Assembly: GCF_008124785.1 (NCBI RefSeq)
Contig: NZ_VNHU01000003.1
Coordinates: 352,357-416,356, forward strand
Length of the DNA: 64,000 nt
Origin: Aquimarina intermedia
Lineage (GTDB): Bacteria; Bacteroidota; Bacteroidia; Flavobacteriales; Flavobacteriaceae
Reading direction: 5' to 3'
Positions 1 to 9,100 of the stretch are shown in pieces. The translations under genes were made by a program, and so were the position numbers. Each line of letters begins with the position of its first letter. The first letter of the stretch is position 1. Below the pieces are notes generated by a model that was not told the DNA's origin, ran no database searches, and saw only the letters and a program-made list of their open reading frames with translations.

Positions 1-534
1 AAGCACTTTACGCAGTTGTCTGTAAATAAACATATTACGCGGATTGAACTGCGTATCTTCGGATTTATACATCTTATAAGCAGTGTATAAGAGAAAGACA
101 CCAAAGACGTAAATAATCCATTCGAATTTATTGATAAGAGCGACCCCAAAGACAATCATAAGCGCTCTAAAGATAATGGCACCTAAGATTCCCCAGAAAA
201 GCACACGGTGTTGGTATAGCGGCGGAATGGAAAAAGCACCAAAGATCACGGCAATAACAAAAACGTTATCAATACTTAGGGATAATTCTATTAAATAGCC
301 GGTTAGGTACCGAATAACGGCATCTTGCGGAGTCAATTGCGTAGGATTCTCAAGCATTTCTGAAGCAAACAGCCAATAAATAATACCCGAAAAAGCCAAA
401 GCAATGGATACCCAAATGGAAGTCCATATGGCAGCTTCTTTAGACTTAATAATATGCGCTTTGCGGTTAAAAACACCCAGATCGAGTGCCAGAAAAAATA
501 AGATAACGGTTATAAAAACGCCCCAGACAATCAT
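1..534 (-). CDS. TerC family integral membrane protein (3' part outside window)
   Basis: Reading leftward from ATG at 534, 178 codons stay open to the window edge, so the C-terminus is missing. The protein is strongly hydrophobic with several membrane segments. It carries the family-like stretch YLTGYLIELSLSIDNVFV (about residues 83-100), whose acidic residues inside a helix are typical of TerC/Alx proteins. These are inner-membrane proteins linked to tellurite resistance, metal (manganese) homeostasis or pH response. The start MIVWGVFITVILFFLALDLG fits a TerC N-terminus. No partner gene is visible. The family call is solid; the transported ion is not known. Confidence 0.85.
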   Translation of the reverse strand, partial: MIVWGVFITVILFFLALDLGVFNRKAHIIKSKEAAIWTSIWVSIALAFSGIIYWLFASEMLENPTQLTPQDAVIRYLTGYLIELSLSIDNVFVIAVIFGAFSIPPLYQHRVLFWGILGAIIFRALMIVFGVALINKFEWIIYVFGVFLLYTAYKMYKSEDTQFNPRNMFIYRQLRKVL

Positions 535-815
535 ATGTAAATTTTGAAGCTAATATCGGAGATTTGAACAGATCCCAATGACCTCTTAATTATACTTTAA
601 CGCTTTAGTTCGTATAAAATATTGTTAAACGACCGCAAGTAGAAAAAGCGGTTTAATGTATATAAAAAGAAGAATTACCAATTTAAAGTTAAAACGACCG
701 GAGCTAACTAGGTGTTATACAGTTTTTAACAAGTCACGTTAAGGTATACACAAAAATTACAATGATATGCAAGAGATGCTATAATTTTGAGAAAACAATT
801 TAAATCATTTCACAC

Positions 816-962
816 ATGACACAACATACAGGGCTTAAAATCGATGAAGGCAAGAAAAATACAAAGATTAAATTTAACCGCTTAACGGCAGCTGATTTTG
901 AAACGAATACGTATCAATCTACATCAACCAAGTTGCCAAAAGCGTACAGTGTTCATTTATAA
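816..962 (+). CDS. Small hypothetical protein, 48 aa
   Basis: ATG at 816 opens a 48-codon frame, MTQHTGLKIDEGKK... ending ...KAYSVHL. It is polar and basic, with no signal peptide or membrane segment. A second small frame starts 13 nt after its stop, so the two may be co-transcribed. Its codon use looks coding (few rare codons, balanced polar residues), but there is no recognised family. I think it is a real short gene because two consecutive, non-overlapping, same-strand short frames in an otherwise stop-rich spacer are unlikely by chance. Confidence 0.5.
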   Translation: MTQHTGLKIDEGKKNTKIKFNRLTAADFETNTYQSTSTKLPKAYSVHL

Positions 963-974
963 AAACAGATTGCT

Positions 975-1133
975 ATGAGAAATTCAAAGGAAAGAACTCA
1001 CGCAGACTTTCAGGATCGCTATCGGAGATCTTCTAATTTTGGTTATCGTATCAAAGGGAAGAAATTCGAGATTCTTGAAAATGGGGAATTGAGTTTGGAG
1101 AAAGACGACAATGAAACGGACATTAGTGCATAA
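975..1133 (+). CDS. Small hypothetical protein, 52 aa
   Basis: ATG at 975 opens a 52-codon frame, MRNSKERTHADFQDRYRR..., with a basic first half and an acidic tail (GELSLEKDDNETDISA). It follows the 48-aa frame by 13 nt on the same strand. There is no signal peptide, membrane helix or known motif; the charge pattern suggests a small cytoplasmic protein. Function unknown. Confidence 0.5.
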   Translation: MRNSKERTHADFQDRYRRSSNFGYRIKGKKFEILENGELSLEKDDNETDISA

Positions 1134-1227
1134 CAAACCAAAGTTTGCATATAATGAGCTAAGAAGAAGGGAACTCTTTTCTTCTATAATTCTATTTTAC
1201 ATAATATAAATTATAGAACATTTCGAT

Positions 1228-1337
1228 AGCAATTAGCGTAATACCGCTTTTGAGCGCTATTTGACATAATTGCAGATATAATGACACCGCTAGGTGTTTA
1301 ATATCGTCAGCAATTATGACAAGCTAATTGCGGTATG
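1228..1337. repeat. Nested imperfect palindrome
   Basis: Paired arms are stacked around one centre. CATAATTGC (1265-1273) pairs with GCAATTATG (1310-1318). Inside, GACACC (1283-1288) pairs with GGTGTT (1293-1298, ending in a G-T pair) around a 4-nt loop. Outside, ATACCGC (1241-1247) pairs with GCGGTAT (1330-1336), and GCAATTAGC (1229-1237) can alternatively pair with GCTAATTGC (1323-1331). It could be a folded RNA, a remnant element or a recombination site; its function is unknown. Confidence 0.55.
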
Positions 1338-1540
1338 TTTAGTTAGATTGCTTTTTTTAGCTACCGTTTTACATCACACTAGTTTATTATTTGTAGCAAT
1401 CCTGTCAAGCGCCTTGTGGCATTAATATATCGAATCAATTATATTGATATGTTGAAACTACTTATCGCTTCGCCATAAATAAACTTTCACAGCAAAAATC
1501 TTTGATCTAACAATCGATTTATACCCAGCTTTATACTATT

Positions 1541-1662
1541 ACCTAACACATACTAAACCCGCGTAGCTTTGATTTGGATTATTTAAGGAGCTTATAGCCT
1601 CGTCTAAATCGCATAAACTGGCCTATAATATAAAAATTTGTAAATACGCGATTCTCAGGGAT
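1541..1662. repeat. Dispersed intergenic repeat, copy 1
   Basis: About 120 nt align with 16390-16511. Both begin ACCTAACACATACTAAACC, share an interior with ATTTA(A/G)GGAGC and ATAAACTGG, and end AAATACGCGATTCTCA. The copies differ by substitutions and small indels, so they are old or under relaxed constraint. No ORF or transposase is associated. The 3' motif CGATTCTC(G/A)TGGATT also occurs near 5660, perhaps as a third decayed copy. Confidence 0.6.
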
Positions 1663-1860
1663 TGGTGTTTTTGGTTATGTTTGTTAATTAGGAAGTTTTT
1701 GGAAGAAATTTTTAGGCGTATTATAAGTCACGTATTTGATCAATCATGCGTGAAAAAAGTTTTTATGCGATTCTCGTTAAGGTTCACGCTAAAGTTTTAA
1801 ATTAATCTATGAGATATTTTCTATACACTTGCTATTATTCTGCTATGATTGAACTATAAA

Positions 1861-2088
1861 TCATTTGGATTCCTTAAATTCTTTTATAGCTTGACAAACT
1901 CTATAAAATTCCCCTTTCAAAGCCCAATCATTAAGATTATTTAAATTGTCTTCATCCATATCGTTTATTTCAATTATTATTTCATCAACATTTTTTTCTT
2001 GTAAATATTCTAACAATTTTCTTTTGGCAACTTCAGCTGCATCCAATAACGCATTAATTGTTCTGTCGTGTTCTTCCTTATTTATCAT
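1861..2088 (-). CDS. Hypothetical protein, 75 aa, acidic
   Basis: MINKEEHDRTINALLDAAEVAKRKLLEYLQ... is a 75-aa acidic, Leu- and Asn-rich, probably all-helical protein with no signal peptide. It resembles small immunity- or antitoxin-like proteins in composition only; there is no family match I can name. It lies alone between two long spacers, next to GC-rich foreign-looking DNA (2147-2302) and just downstream of the RelA/SpoT-domain gene on the same strand, so it belongs to the accessory stretch. Confidence 0.55.
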   Translation of the reverse strand: MINKEEHDRTINALLDAAEVAKRKLLEYLQEKNVDEIIIEINDMDEDNLNNLNDWALKGEFYRVCQAIKEFKESK

Positions 2089-2146
2089 TTCTTTTTACAT
2101 AAATTAAGTGTAATTTAAATCTTTTTTCTTAATAAAAAAAGAAAGA

Positions 2147-2302
2147 ACCTGCCCGAACGGACCTTTTGCGGTAGCCCAGTAAGTCATGCAGGCAGGCGGG
2201 AAAATCAAGGCTGCACACGGGCAATCGTTAAGAAAATACACCCAAAGTGTGTTTTTAGTGAAGCAGCGAGCTGGCGGGTTGGCGAAACAATTAACGGCTC
2301 AA
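2147..2302. other. GC-rich segment, possible mobile-element remnant
   Basis: About 155 nt are clearly GC-richer than the flanks, with repeated GGCAGGC/CCTGCC runs and a hairpin of AAAATACAC (2233-2241) with GTGTGTTTT (2247-2255). There is no ORF of useful length. The composition and short inverted runs suggest the remnant of a conjugative or integrated element; this is inference. It separates the 75-aa gene from the RelA/SpoT-domain gene. Confidence 0.4.
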
Positions 2303-2495
2303 TCGCTATATTTTAGAAAACATTGTAACAAATTAATAATACTTTGAATTAGCTTTAAACATTAGAATTATCAGCAATATGTATAACTAGACCTCTAAAA
2401 TATGTACGCTCTATCCCCTATTGTTTTTGCAAAGTTTTCTGAGTTCTAGTTAAATATTGAGATTCTAGTTTACATTATGTTGATGTTGTAAACAG

Positions 2496-3830
2496 TTAAT
2501 TTGTTGTAAATTCAACGGTTAAAGCTTTCAAACGTTTTTTGACACGCCTTGAATGCTTTCTGAGAAATTTCCGATTTCTTAGATTAAAAATAGATTTATT
2601 GCCTTGTATTTCAAAAATATCTTTCATAAATTCTCTATGCGATTTCCCTTTTTTCTTTAATTCGCTCTCTATTTCTTTCCTTAATGCTTTTTGTTTTCTG
2701 GTTGATATCTTTCTGTTACTTGATAATATAAGTTTGTCATTGTTTGATTGATTCACAAATATTTCTTCAGCGCTTGTAAAAATTTGAAAAATCGCATTTG
2801 CCTGTAATTCTTCATAAGTTCTGAAAATTTTACGAAATCTTGACTTATTATTTATTTCTAATGCTTCTATCGCCAATTCTTTGATTATAGCCTCAATATC
2901 ATTCATAAAATTATGGTATGACAAAATATAGTTTGCATATGCTATACTTATCTGTTCGAATGAAGGTTTGTGTATAGCTGTTAGAACGATTAATGCATCT
3001 TGATTCTTCTTATATCTCTTAAAGTATTCTTCTTCTGCTTTATTATAATCTGTAAATCCTTCTAGTTTAGGAATTGAATTTGAAGATGATTCTATAAGAA
3101 AATATCGACTTCTTGGTTTTACTTTTATCCATTGTTTCTTGACCTCATTATTGTTGTTTCTGAAAACTTCAGAAAGCTTAGTTATGTAATTATATTTATC
3201 AAGAACCGAATAAATATGTTCAGCTTGTGATGTTGATAAATCTATTTCTCTTGAGATTAAGGCATGAAATTCTCCGAGCTCTAAATTATTTTTATAACCT
3301 AGTTCTTTGAGACGTGTATCATAAAGCAAATCCGTTATCTCAACTAAGGTTGCCCAATTGTGAGCTTCTATAGTTCTCAATTGAACTTCTATTCTCTTTC
3401 CTTCTTTAGGGTCTTTAACATAAATATGAACACCTTTATATTCTATAGGTTTAGGGTTTTCATTATAATCTCTAATTTTACCACTTATTTCAAAATTAGA
3501 AATTATGGAGTCACGAATTTTATTTAATTGTGTTTCAGTTTTTACAATAATTCTAATACCTGCGATATCCCCCATTCTATTTAGATGCATATCGGGGTTT
3601 CTTAGGACTTTATTAATAATTGTCTTAATTCGTTTAAGCCTAAACGCTATAATACCTTGTCTATCTACTCTGTTTTTTATTTGAGTTAATGCATTAAATG
3701 TTTCGCTTAAGGGATGAGTAAAAGATTTGCGATATTCTTGAAGTAGTTGGAGATCGTTTTCATTTAAGGTTCCATTGCTCTCAACGATTTTATCACCTAA
3801 TCTTCTTATATCACCACCAGTATAAGTCAT
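2496..3830 (-). CDS. RelA/SpoT synthetase-domain protein with long basic C-terminal extension
   Basis: 444 aa. Residues about 40-165 carry the alarmone synthetase signatures in order: FRLKRIK (63-69), DIAGIR with D88, DYNENPKP followed by YKGVH (121-135, the G-loop with its Tyr), and IEVQLRT with E148/Q150. There is no HD hydrolase or TGS domain, so this is not a housekeeping Rel. The remaining 270 residues are unique, helical and end in a very basic tail (about residues 380-435). Stand-alone synthetase-domain proteins make (p)ppGpp or, in toxic versions, ppApp or pyrophosphorylated tRNA. The neighbouring TA pair and foreign DNA favour a toxin or phage-defence role. No separate antitoxin gene is obvious, so the extension could be self-regulatory. 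Confidence 0.75.
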   Translation of the reverse strand: MTYTGGDIRRLGDKIVESNGTLNENDLQLLQEYRKSFTHPLSETFNALTQIKNRVDRQGIIAFRLKRIKTIINKVLRNPDMHLNRMGDIAGIRIIVKTETQLNKIRDSIISNFEISGKIRDYNENPKPIEYKGVHIYVKDPKEGKRIEVQLRTIEAHNWATLVEITDLLYDTRLKELGYKNNLELGEFHALISREIDLSTSQAEHIYSVLDKYNYITKLSEVFRNNNNEVKKQWIKVKPRSRYFLIESSSNSIPKLEGFTDYNKAEEEYFKRYKKNQDALIVLTAIHKPSFEQISIAYANYILSYHNFMNDIEAIIKELAIEALEINNKSRFRKIFRTYEELQANAIFQIFTSAEEIFVNQSNNDKLILSSNRKISTRKQKALRKEIESELKKKGKSHREFMKDIFEIQGNKSIFNLRNRKFLRKHSRRVKKRLKALTVEFTTN

Positions 3831-4063
3831 AAATTACTTTTCCTATATTTAGAAATTAGAGAATAAAAATAATGTTATTGATTTAATTACGTATTACGTT
3901 TTGAAGTAAAATTAAATAGTTTAAATAAAATATAATTATCCCACATGTATTAGGCTTCCCTCCTAAATCATCTTGGCTATGTTTGATACAGCCCGGGATA
4001 GTATATAAGATGTTTTTGTAAACTTTATAATCTGGATGTTTGATGTACTAAGATACTTGAAGA

Positions 4064-4354
4064 CTATAAATTCTGTTCATAATCCATGCTTTGGTTTACT
4101 ACACGAACAATCAAAATATCAATATCTGTTGCCAAATAAAAAACCGTATGTGATTTATAAGAAAATCGTTTTAATAATAGCATAAACTCCGATGCATCAC
4201 GTCCAAGAATAGTATTGTCTGCTAAGACTTGAAACAGCATATGCATACCTAATACGTATTCTTTGGCTTGTTTAAACCCAAATGTTTCGATGCCATACTC
4301 ATACATTTTGGCAAGATCCATCTCTGCCTTTCGTGACACTTTATAAACGCCCAT
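4064..4354 (-). CDS. parE: ParE/RelE-superfamily toxin
   Basis: 96 aa with the ParE layout. The N-terminal helix MGVYKVSRKAEMDLAKMYEYGIETFG precedes a basic beta-sheet core with KRFSYKSHTVFYLATD and a C-terminal IDILIVRVVNQSMD strand. ParE toxins usually poison DNA gyrase. The gene starts inside the upstream antitoxin gene (14-nt overlap), the usual coupled TA arrangement. Length is normal for the family and the frame is intact, so the pair is probably active. Confidence 0.85.
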   Translation of the reverse strand: MGVYKVSRKAEMDLAKMYEYGIETFGFKQAKEYVLGMHMLFQVLADNTILGRDASEFMLLLKRFSYKSHTVFYLATDIDILIVRVVNQSMDYEQNL

Positions 4355-4598
4355 CTGCTCGCATACGTTCTTCGACTTCTTTCATAATATCCGGAACAGA
4401 TTTATCACTAATACCACTATCCATTCCTTCAGTTATAGCAGCTTTAAGTGCTGAGAACTTTGCTTTTTTTGCTTGGTCACGCCGTACTAAATCACGAAGA
4501 TACTCACTATCATTTGTGAACTCTCCTGCCTTGATTTGGGACTTGATCCACTTATCTTGCTTCTCTGTAAATGTGATCGTTTTTCTAATTGTTGACAT
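4341..4598 (-). CDS. parD: ParD-type antitoxin
   Basis: 85 aa from ATG at 4598 (a TTG two codons upstream is less likely). The N-terminus STIRKTITFTEKQDKWIK is the ribbon-helix-helix DNA-binding strand and first helix of ParD/CopG proteins. The acidic C-terminal half (KEVEERMRADGRL) is the flexible toxin-binding segment. It precedes and overlaps the toxin gene by 14 nt. By family analogy it neutralises the toxin and represses its own promoter. Confidence 0.85.
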   Translation of the reverse strand: MSTIRKTITFTEKQDKWIKSQIKAGEFTNDSEYLRDLVRRDQAKKAKFSALKAAITEGMDSGISDKSVPDIMKEVEERMRADGRL

Positions 4599-4688
4599 AA
4601 TCAATTGTTTGAATAATCATACTATTGGTGTAATATACAATATTCATTAAATATTTCAAAATAAAGAACTACTAAGTAAGATCTTGGT

Positions 4689-5288
4689 TTAGTAATACAA
4701 TCTAAAATCAAGTAGTTTACAGGCTTTATAATGTTTTTGATGTAATTCTTCTACAACAGTTAACATATTCTCATCTTCTTTAAATAAGTTAAAAAATGCT
4801 ATATCAAGATTTGAGCTAGTTACTCCATTATATTCATTTCCATACCCGGAAACACCTTTTGCGCCAGCGATATCCAAAAAATATTGTGCTTCTTCTTCAT
4901 TTAAATCTAGAACTTTTGCGTTTGAAAAATGTAAAATCTTTCCTTTTAATCTCCCTTCAAAAATCTCTGGAATTTCTTGTAGACTATAATAGTAGTCATT
5001 TAAACAAATACTATTTGCTTCACCTGTTATAACGAAGTAGATTATTTCATAGTTTTTAAAATTATGATCATCCAAGATCAATGTATTTAAACTAGTTTCT
5101 AAACCTTCAATGGTGTCGCATGTTTTGTAAATACTAGCTACCTCGTATTGCGAGGTCAATTTATCTAATTCTTTTTGTGCTTCGGTAACCTTGTCTGTTT
5201 CTATATCATGAACCGCTTCTAAACAGTAAATGAAATAATCTGTATCTATTACTTGTTCTTGGGGTAATTGTTGTCTTTTCTCTAACAA
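4689..5288 (-). CDS. Hypothetical protein, 199 aa, possible DUF6642-like alpha/beta fold
   Basis: No ATG precedes the first conserved-looking segment; a TTG at 5288 is the best start. It lies about 30 nt downstream of a TAnnTTTG promoter element (5321-5328), which supports it. The order of segments (FIYCLEAVHD, then YEIIYFVITGEA, then KGKILHFSNAKVLD, then AGAKGVSGYGNE) resembles DUF6642 proteins, which look caspase-like. Here the His-Gly and Ser-Cys positions expected of that fold read TG and SNA, so a protease activity is unlikely. The family call is from memory of the pattern and is tentative. Confidence 0.45.
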   Translation of the reverse strand: MLEKRQQLPQEQVIDTDYFIYCLEAVHDIETDKVTEAQKELDKLTSQYEVASIYKTCDTIEGLETSLNTLILDDHNFKNYEIIYFVITGEANSICLNDYYYSLQEIPEIFEGRLKGKILHFSNAKVLDLNEEEAQYFLDIAGAKGVSGYGNEYNGVTSSNLDIAFFNLFKEDENMLTVVEELHQKHYKACKLLDFRLYY

Positions 5289-5320
5289 ATTTTCAGGATT
5301 AATGCTACGTATATATAAAG

Positions 5321-5328
5321 CAAAAATA
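5321..5328 (-). promoter_or_regulatory. Bacteroidota -7 element for the 199-aa gene
   Basis: Minus-strand TATTTTTG matches TAnnTTTG exactly and lies 33 nt before the TTG start at 5288. This gives a short leader and is the main argument for using the TTG. Confidence 0.5.
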
Positions 5329-5563
5329 ATGTAACTCTTTTATTCTTTTTTACCATTCCATATAAAATACCTAGTAACTATAAACGATTTTAAAATTTCA
5401 AATCCACACCTAGTATTCGAGTTGATAAAAAATACTAAACTAGCATATGATAATCCATTCCATACATATGTACTCATTCCTTGTTATTGTTTAAGAAATC
5501 ATGAACCGTAATGGTTTCACTACCCTCCTGCCTATTCCTAGCCGTAACATCTCGAAGCTTTCA

Positions 5564-5588
5564 ATAATTGATTCACAGAATCAATTAT
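5564..5588. repeat. Perfect 11-bp inverted repeat, 3-nt loop
   Basis: ATAATTGATTC (5564-5574) and its exact complement (5578-5588) flank ACA. It lies in the 869-nt spacer between divergent genes, where a terminator would not be expected. It is one of four hairpins in that spacer. Confidence 0.7.
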
Positions 5589-5748
5589 AAAAAATCGTGG
5601 CACATATCTCACAAGCTGTATTTGTTCTTAACGATATTCAGTACTCCAGTCATTGAACTTTTAAATTTTCGATTCTCGTGGATTTAGAATTTTAGGTTTA
5701 CAAGGAAGTCAAGTTATTTGGAACTATAAGTAGTCGTTGAGTACGGGA

Positions 5749-5779
5749 TATTTTCAAAGATTGAGAATCTTTGAAAATA
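5749..5779. repeat. Perfect 14-bp inverted repeat, 3-nt loop
   Basis: TATTTTCAAAGATT (5749-5762) and its exact complement (5766-5779) flank GAG. The length and perfection make chance unlikely. There is no adjacent gene end, so it may be an operator, a small RNA hairpin or the remnant of an element. Confidence 0.7.
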
Positions 5780-5881
5780 GTAGCGAATTGATGCTGCTAG
5801 GTCGCTTATGCGCTCGATTGTTTAATTAAAATATAATTACTGATGCACTCATTTTTAAAACACAACAAAGTAAAAAAACCT

Positions 5882-5949
5882 AAATATTAGAGAAAAACCC
5901 TCTAAATATTTGGGGGGAAACCCTATCAAAAAAGAGGAATTTTCCTCTT
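5882..5949. repeat. Two adjacent hairpins
   Basis: AAATATTAGAG (5882-5892) pairs with CTCTAAATATTT (5900-5911) with one bulge. AAGAGGAA (5932-5939) pairs perfectly with TTCCTCTT (5942-5949). They lie 210-280 nt before the start of the large secreted protein gene. They could terminate a short upstream transcript or form part of a long leader. Confidence 0.5.
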
Positions 5950-6157
5950 GATTTCAATGATAACATAACCTAATATAGCCTTTCAAATAGTTTATTATTA
6001 TTATCTGTACTTACAAGTATTATGATGTCCAATAGAATCGTCTGTTATTACCTTTTTAATCAGCAAGTTATTTGTTAGATAACAATCTGACTAGAAAATA
6101 AAACTAGGAATGACTTCAAAATAGTAATAAAAATATGAACTCTAAAAAACGACTATC

Positions 6158-9100
6158 ATGAGAAATATTATCAGCGTATTAGTATTATTTTTAGTTTTTC
6201 CTTTTGGTTCAAATTCACAATCCATAACATCTGTAAATCCTTCGGCTCAACGGGTTCATGATTATATTGAACTTATAGGTTCTGATTTTGGAAATTCTCA
6301 AGGTAATAGCCTCGTAAGTTTTACCGATGGAACAGACATTTGGAGCGCGGGAACAGCATATATATGGAGAGATAATTATATAAAAATAAGAGTGCCGGTA
6401 GGTAAACAAAATGGAGGGTCAACAGTGCCTATGTCTTCATCTCCATTGCAGATATATGTTGATAAAACGCCAGGCACTTCAAACACCCTAACCTTTCAAG
6501 TATTAAAAATACTAAACCCTGAATTAGAATTTAGACAACTGACTAATATTACTGGCAGTCATGAGGATGTATCAACTGTGTTAGGTGCTCCAAATTTGAA
6601 TTCTGCACGAACAAAAGACGCAGAAGTAGCTGATATTAATTATGATGGATGGCCAGACCTTACTGACAATAATTCTAATAATGAACAAAATAATTCTCAT
6701 TCTGTACTACGGCTCAATGCCCGTGACAAATCATTTACTGCAATCAAACTAGAACCATTAAACTCTGGAGATACTGGCACCTTTGCTACCGAAATTACTC
6801 CAAGTGGAGATTTTTTTGAAGATCATACGAGTTATGATTCTGATTATGCTGATATTAATGGAGATCGCTATCCTGATCTTATACAAACCGCTGCAAATAA
6901 TACAGGAGGATCTGATCATCGTATTCGTTTGTTAATTAATAATAGAGACAATATTCCCGGTCAATTTAGCGAGGAAACGGCTTTAAGGATGCCAGCGAAT
7001 GCCTTTGGAAGTATAGGCTGCCCTGATGATATTGATCATGTAGATATGGATCAAGATGGTGATATTGATTTTGCAGTAACCTTGAGAACAAGTGTGGGAT
7101 TTTGTGACGGTGAAACTTCTGAAATACGCGTTTTTGAAAATACAGGAAATGGTTTTTTTGCTGCACCAATAATTATACAAAGTCGTAATGGAAACTCTAC
7201 ACATGATGTGCTGTGGTTTGACGCTAATCATGATGGATTTTATGATATCATTGCCGCAAATGAATGGAATAATATTGATTTTAATGATACCGATGTTCAA
7301 GTCCAGCTATTTCTTAATGATGGGAACAATAATTTTTCAGAAAATCAGATATTCAATATAGCTGCTACTACGGCTGAACAGGCTGATTTTAATGGTGATG
7401 GGTTAATGGATTTTGTAGCAGGAAGAACAGAAGTTAAAGTATTTTTAACACGCGCTGATAGCCCATGCCTTACAAATCCAGCAGCCCAATGTACGTTTGA
7501 TGAAGTCGTAATTCAACCATCCGGTGGGAACAATCCATTTTACGACTTAGAACCCGGTGACATTAACAATGACGGTTTTGTCGATATTGTTGGAGCCAGA
7601 ATCTTGGATAATGCTGAAAATGTTCCTATTTATATTAATGATGGTAGTGGTACATTTACTGAGATCACAGGAGGTAATTCTTCAACTGTTTTACCTGATC
7701 ATTTTGGCACCTACCAAAGATTGTCTGCCGATATGTTAGATTTTGATTTAGATGGAGATTTAGATTTATATTTAACTGGGCAAGATGGGCCTGAAGACGA
7801 GGCACCCTCAGGAAGTGGGTTTGGTCGTGGACCAAATCAGTTTTATGAGAATCTTACTATTGGGTTAGATATCGTATATCCGAAATCTGGTAACGCAGCG
7901 TATGCAGGATCTGCTACTGGAGGTAGAAAAGTATTGATAAATATACGTGCTAATGTTGTTGTAGAAGATTTAGTACCGTCTGACTTTATTATAAAAGTTA
8001 ATGATGTTCAACTTGATCCATCAGCAACCGTAACTGGCTCACAAATAGAGCAAGAATACTGGCTATTAGTACAAATGCCAGCGAATGCTGACGGTTTATA
8101 TTCTTTAGAAGTAGCACTTGCCGATGACCCGCTAATAGCTGATATTGAGCTAGGGGCGCTGGAATACGCTGAAGAACGGCTTTTTGATAGGTCATTATCG
8201 ATTGATCGAACGACATCAATGCTTTACAATTCAGTTACTGAGGTGTTCGAAACTGAAAAAATGGATGCGGCTAAAGCAGCGGCAAACTTTTTTATCAATC
8301 TTTCTGAAGATAGTGATAAAATTGCCGTCACCTCATTTAAGCGAAATCTTGATGATGGTGACGGTATTATTGAACAAAACGAAATGGCACGAACAGATTG
8401 GACAATGACAGACGCTTTTGACACTTCTACGTCAACAGATAATCGAGGTCTTGCTATCGATATTGTAAACAATATGCAACCTGATGGCACTTATTTTCCG
8501 TATCAAACAACCATTGGTGCAGGACTCGTAGAAGCACTCACAGAGCTACAGGATAATGGGAATACCAACCATGAATGGGAAATGGTATTGTTATCAGATG
8601 GTATAGAAAATTTAGCACCCTTTTGGAAAAAGGTTGAATCTGGCCCACCAATTGTTTTACCGATTAAGCCAAATGTTTTAGCCGCCGATCCGAATGTAAG
8701 GGTCCATACTGTGGCTGTAGGACAAGATGCTGATGCGCTACTCCTCATGGAAATTGCCGATGAAACGGGAGGTCAATTTTTTAACTTGTATGAAGGGACT
8801 GCTTCATATGGATTGATAAGTAGGTTGGCTTCGGTCTATAAATATATTGACGAAGAAATGAGAGGAGAACAACGATTTCATTATAAAGAAGAGGTTCCTG
8901 ACCCAATTATAATACAGAAATCACCTTTTAATATGCAACATAATGCGGTGTCGCATCAAAAACTTATCAGAGTAGATTCTCTTTATGTTCCTAATGGTTT
9001 TGAATCTATTTCTGTAGGATTTCATTGGAATAAAAAGTTCGCTATTGAACAGGTTGTTTTATACGACCCAAATCTAGTTGCAATACCCCCTAACCCACCG

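Larger units (their letters stand above)
1134..1860. other. 727-nt spacer without a convincing gene
   Basis: AT-rich, with stops in all frames. It contains a nested inverted repeat (1228-1337) and copy 1 of a dispersed repeat (1541-1662), both listed separately. The rest shows nothing I can assign. Confidence 0.6.

Noticed and set aside
5749..5779. Rho-independent terminator
   Set aside because: The stem is strong, but no gene ends nearby on either strand and there is no T-run after the stem.
6983..7300. 105-codon frame antisense to the FG-GAP region
   Set aside because: A shadow of the repetitive Asp/Asn-rich coding sequence, giving Ile/Tyr-rich nonsense.
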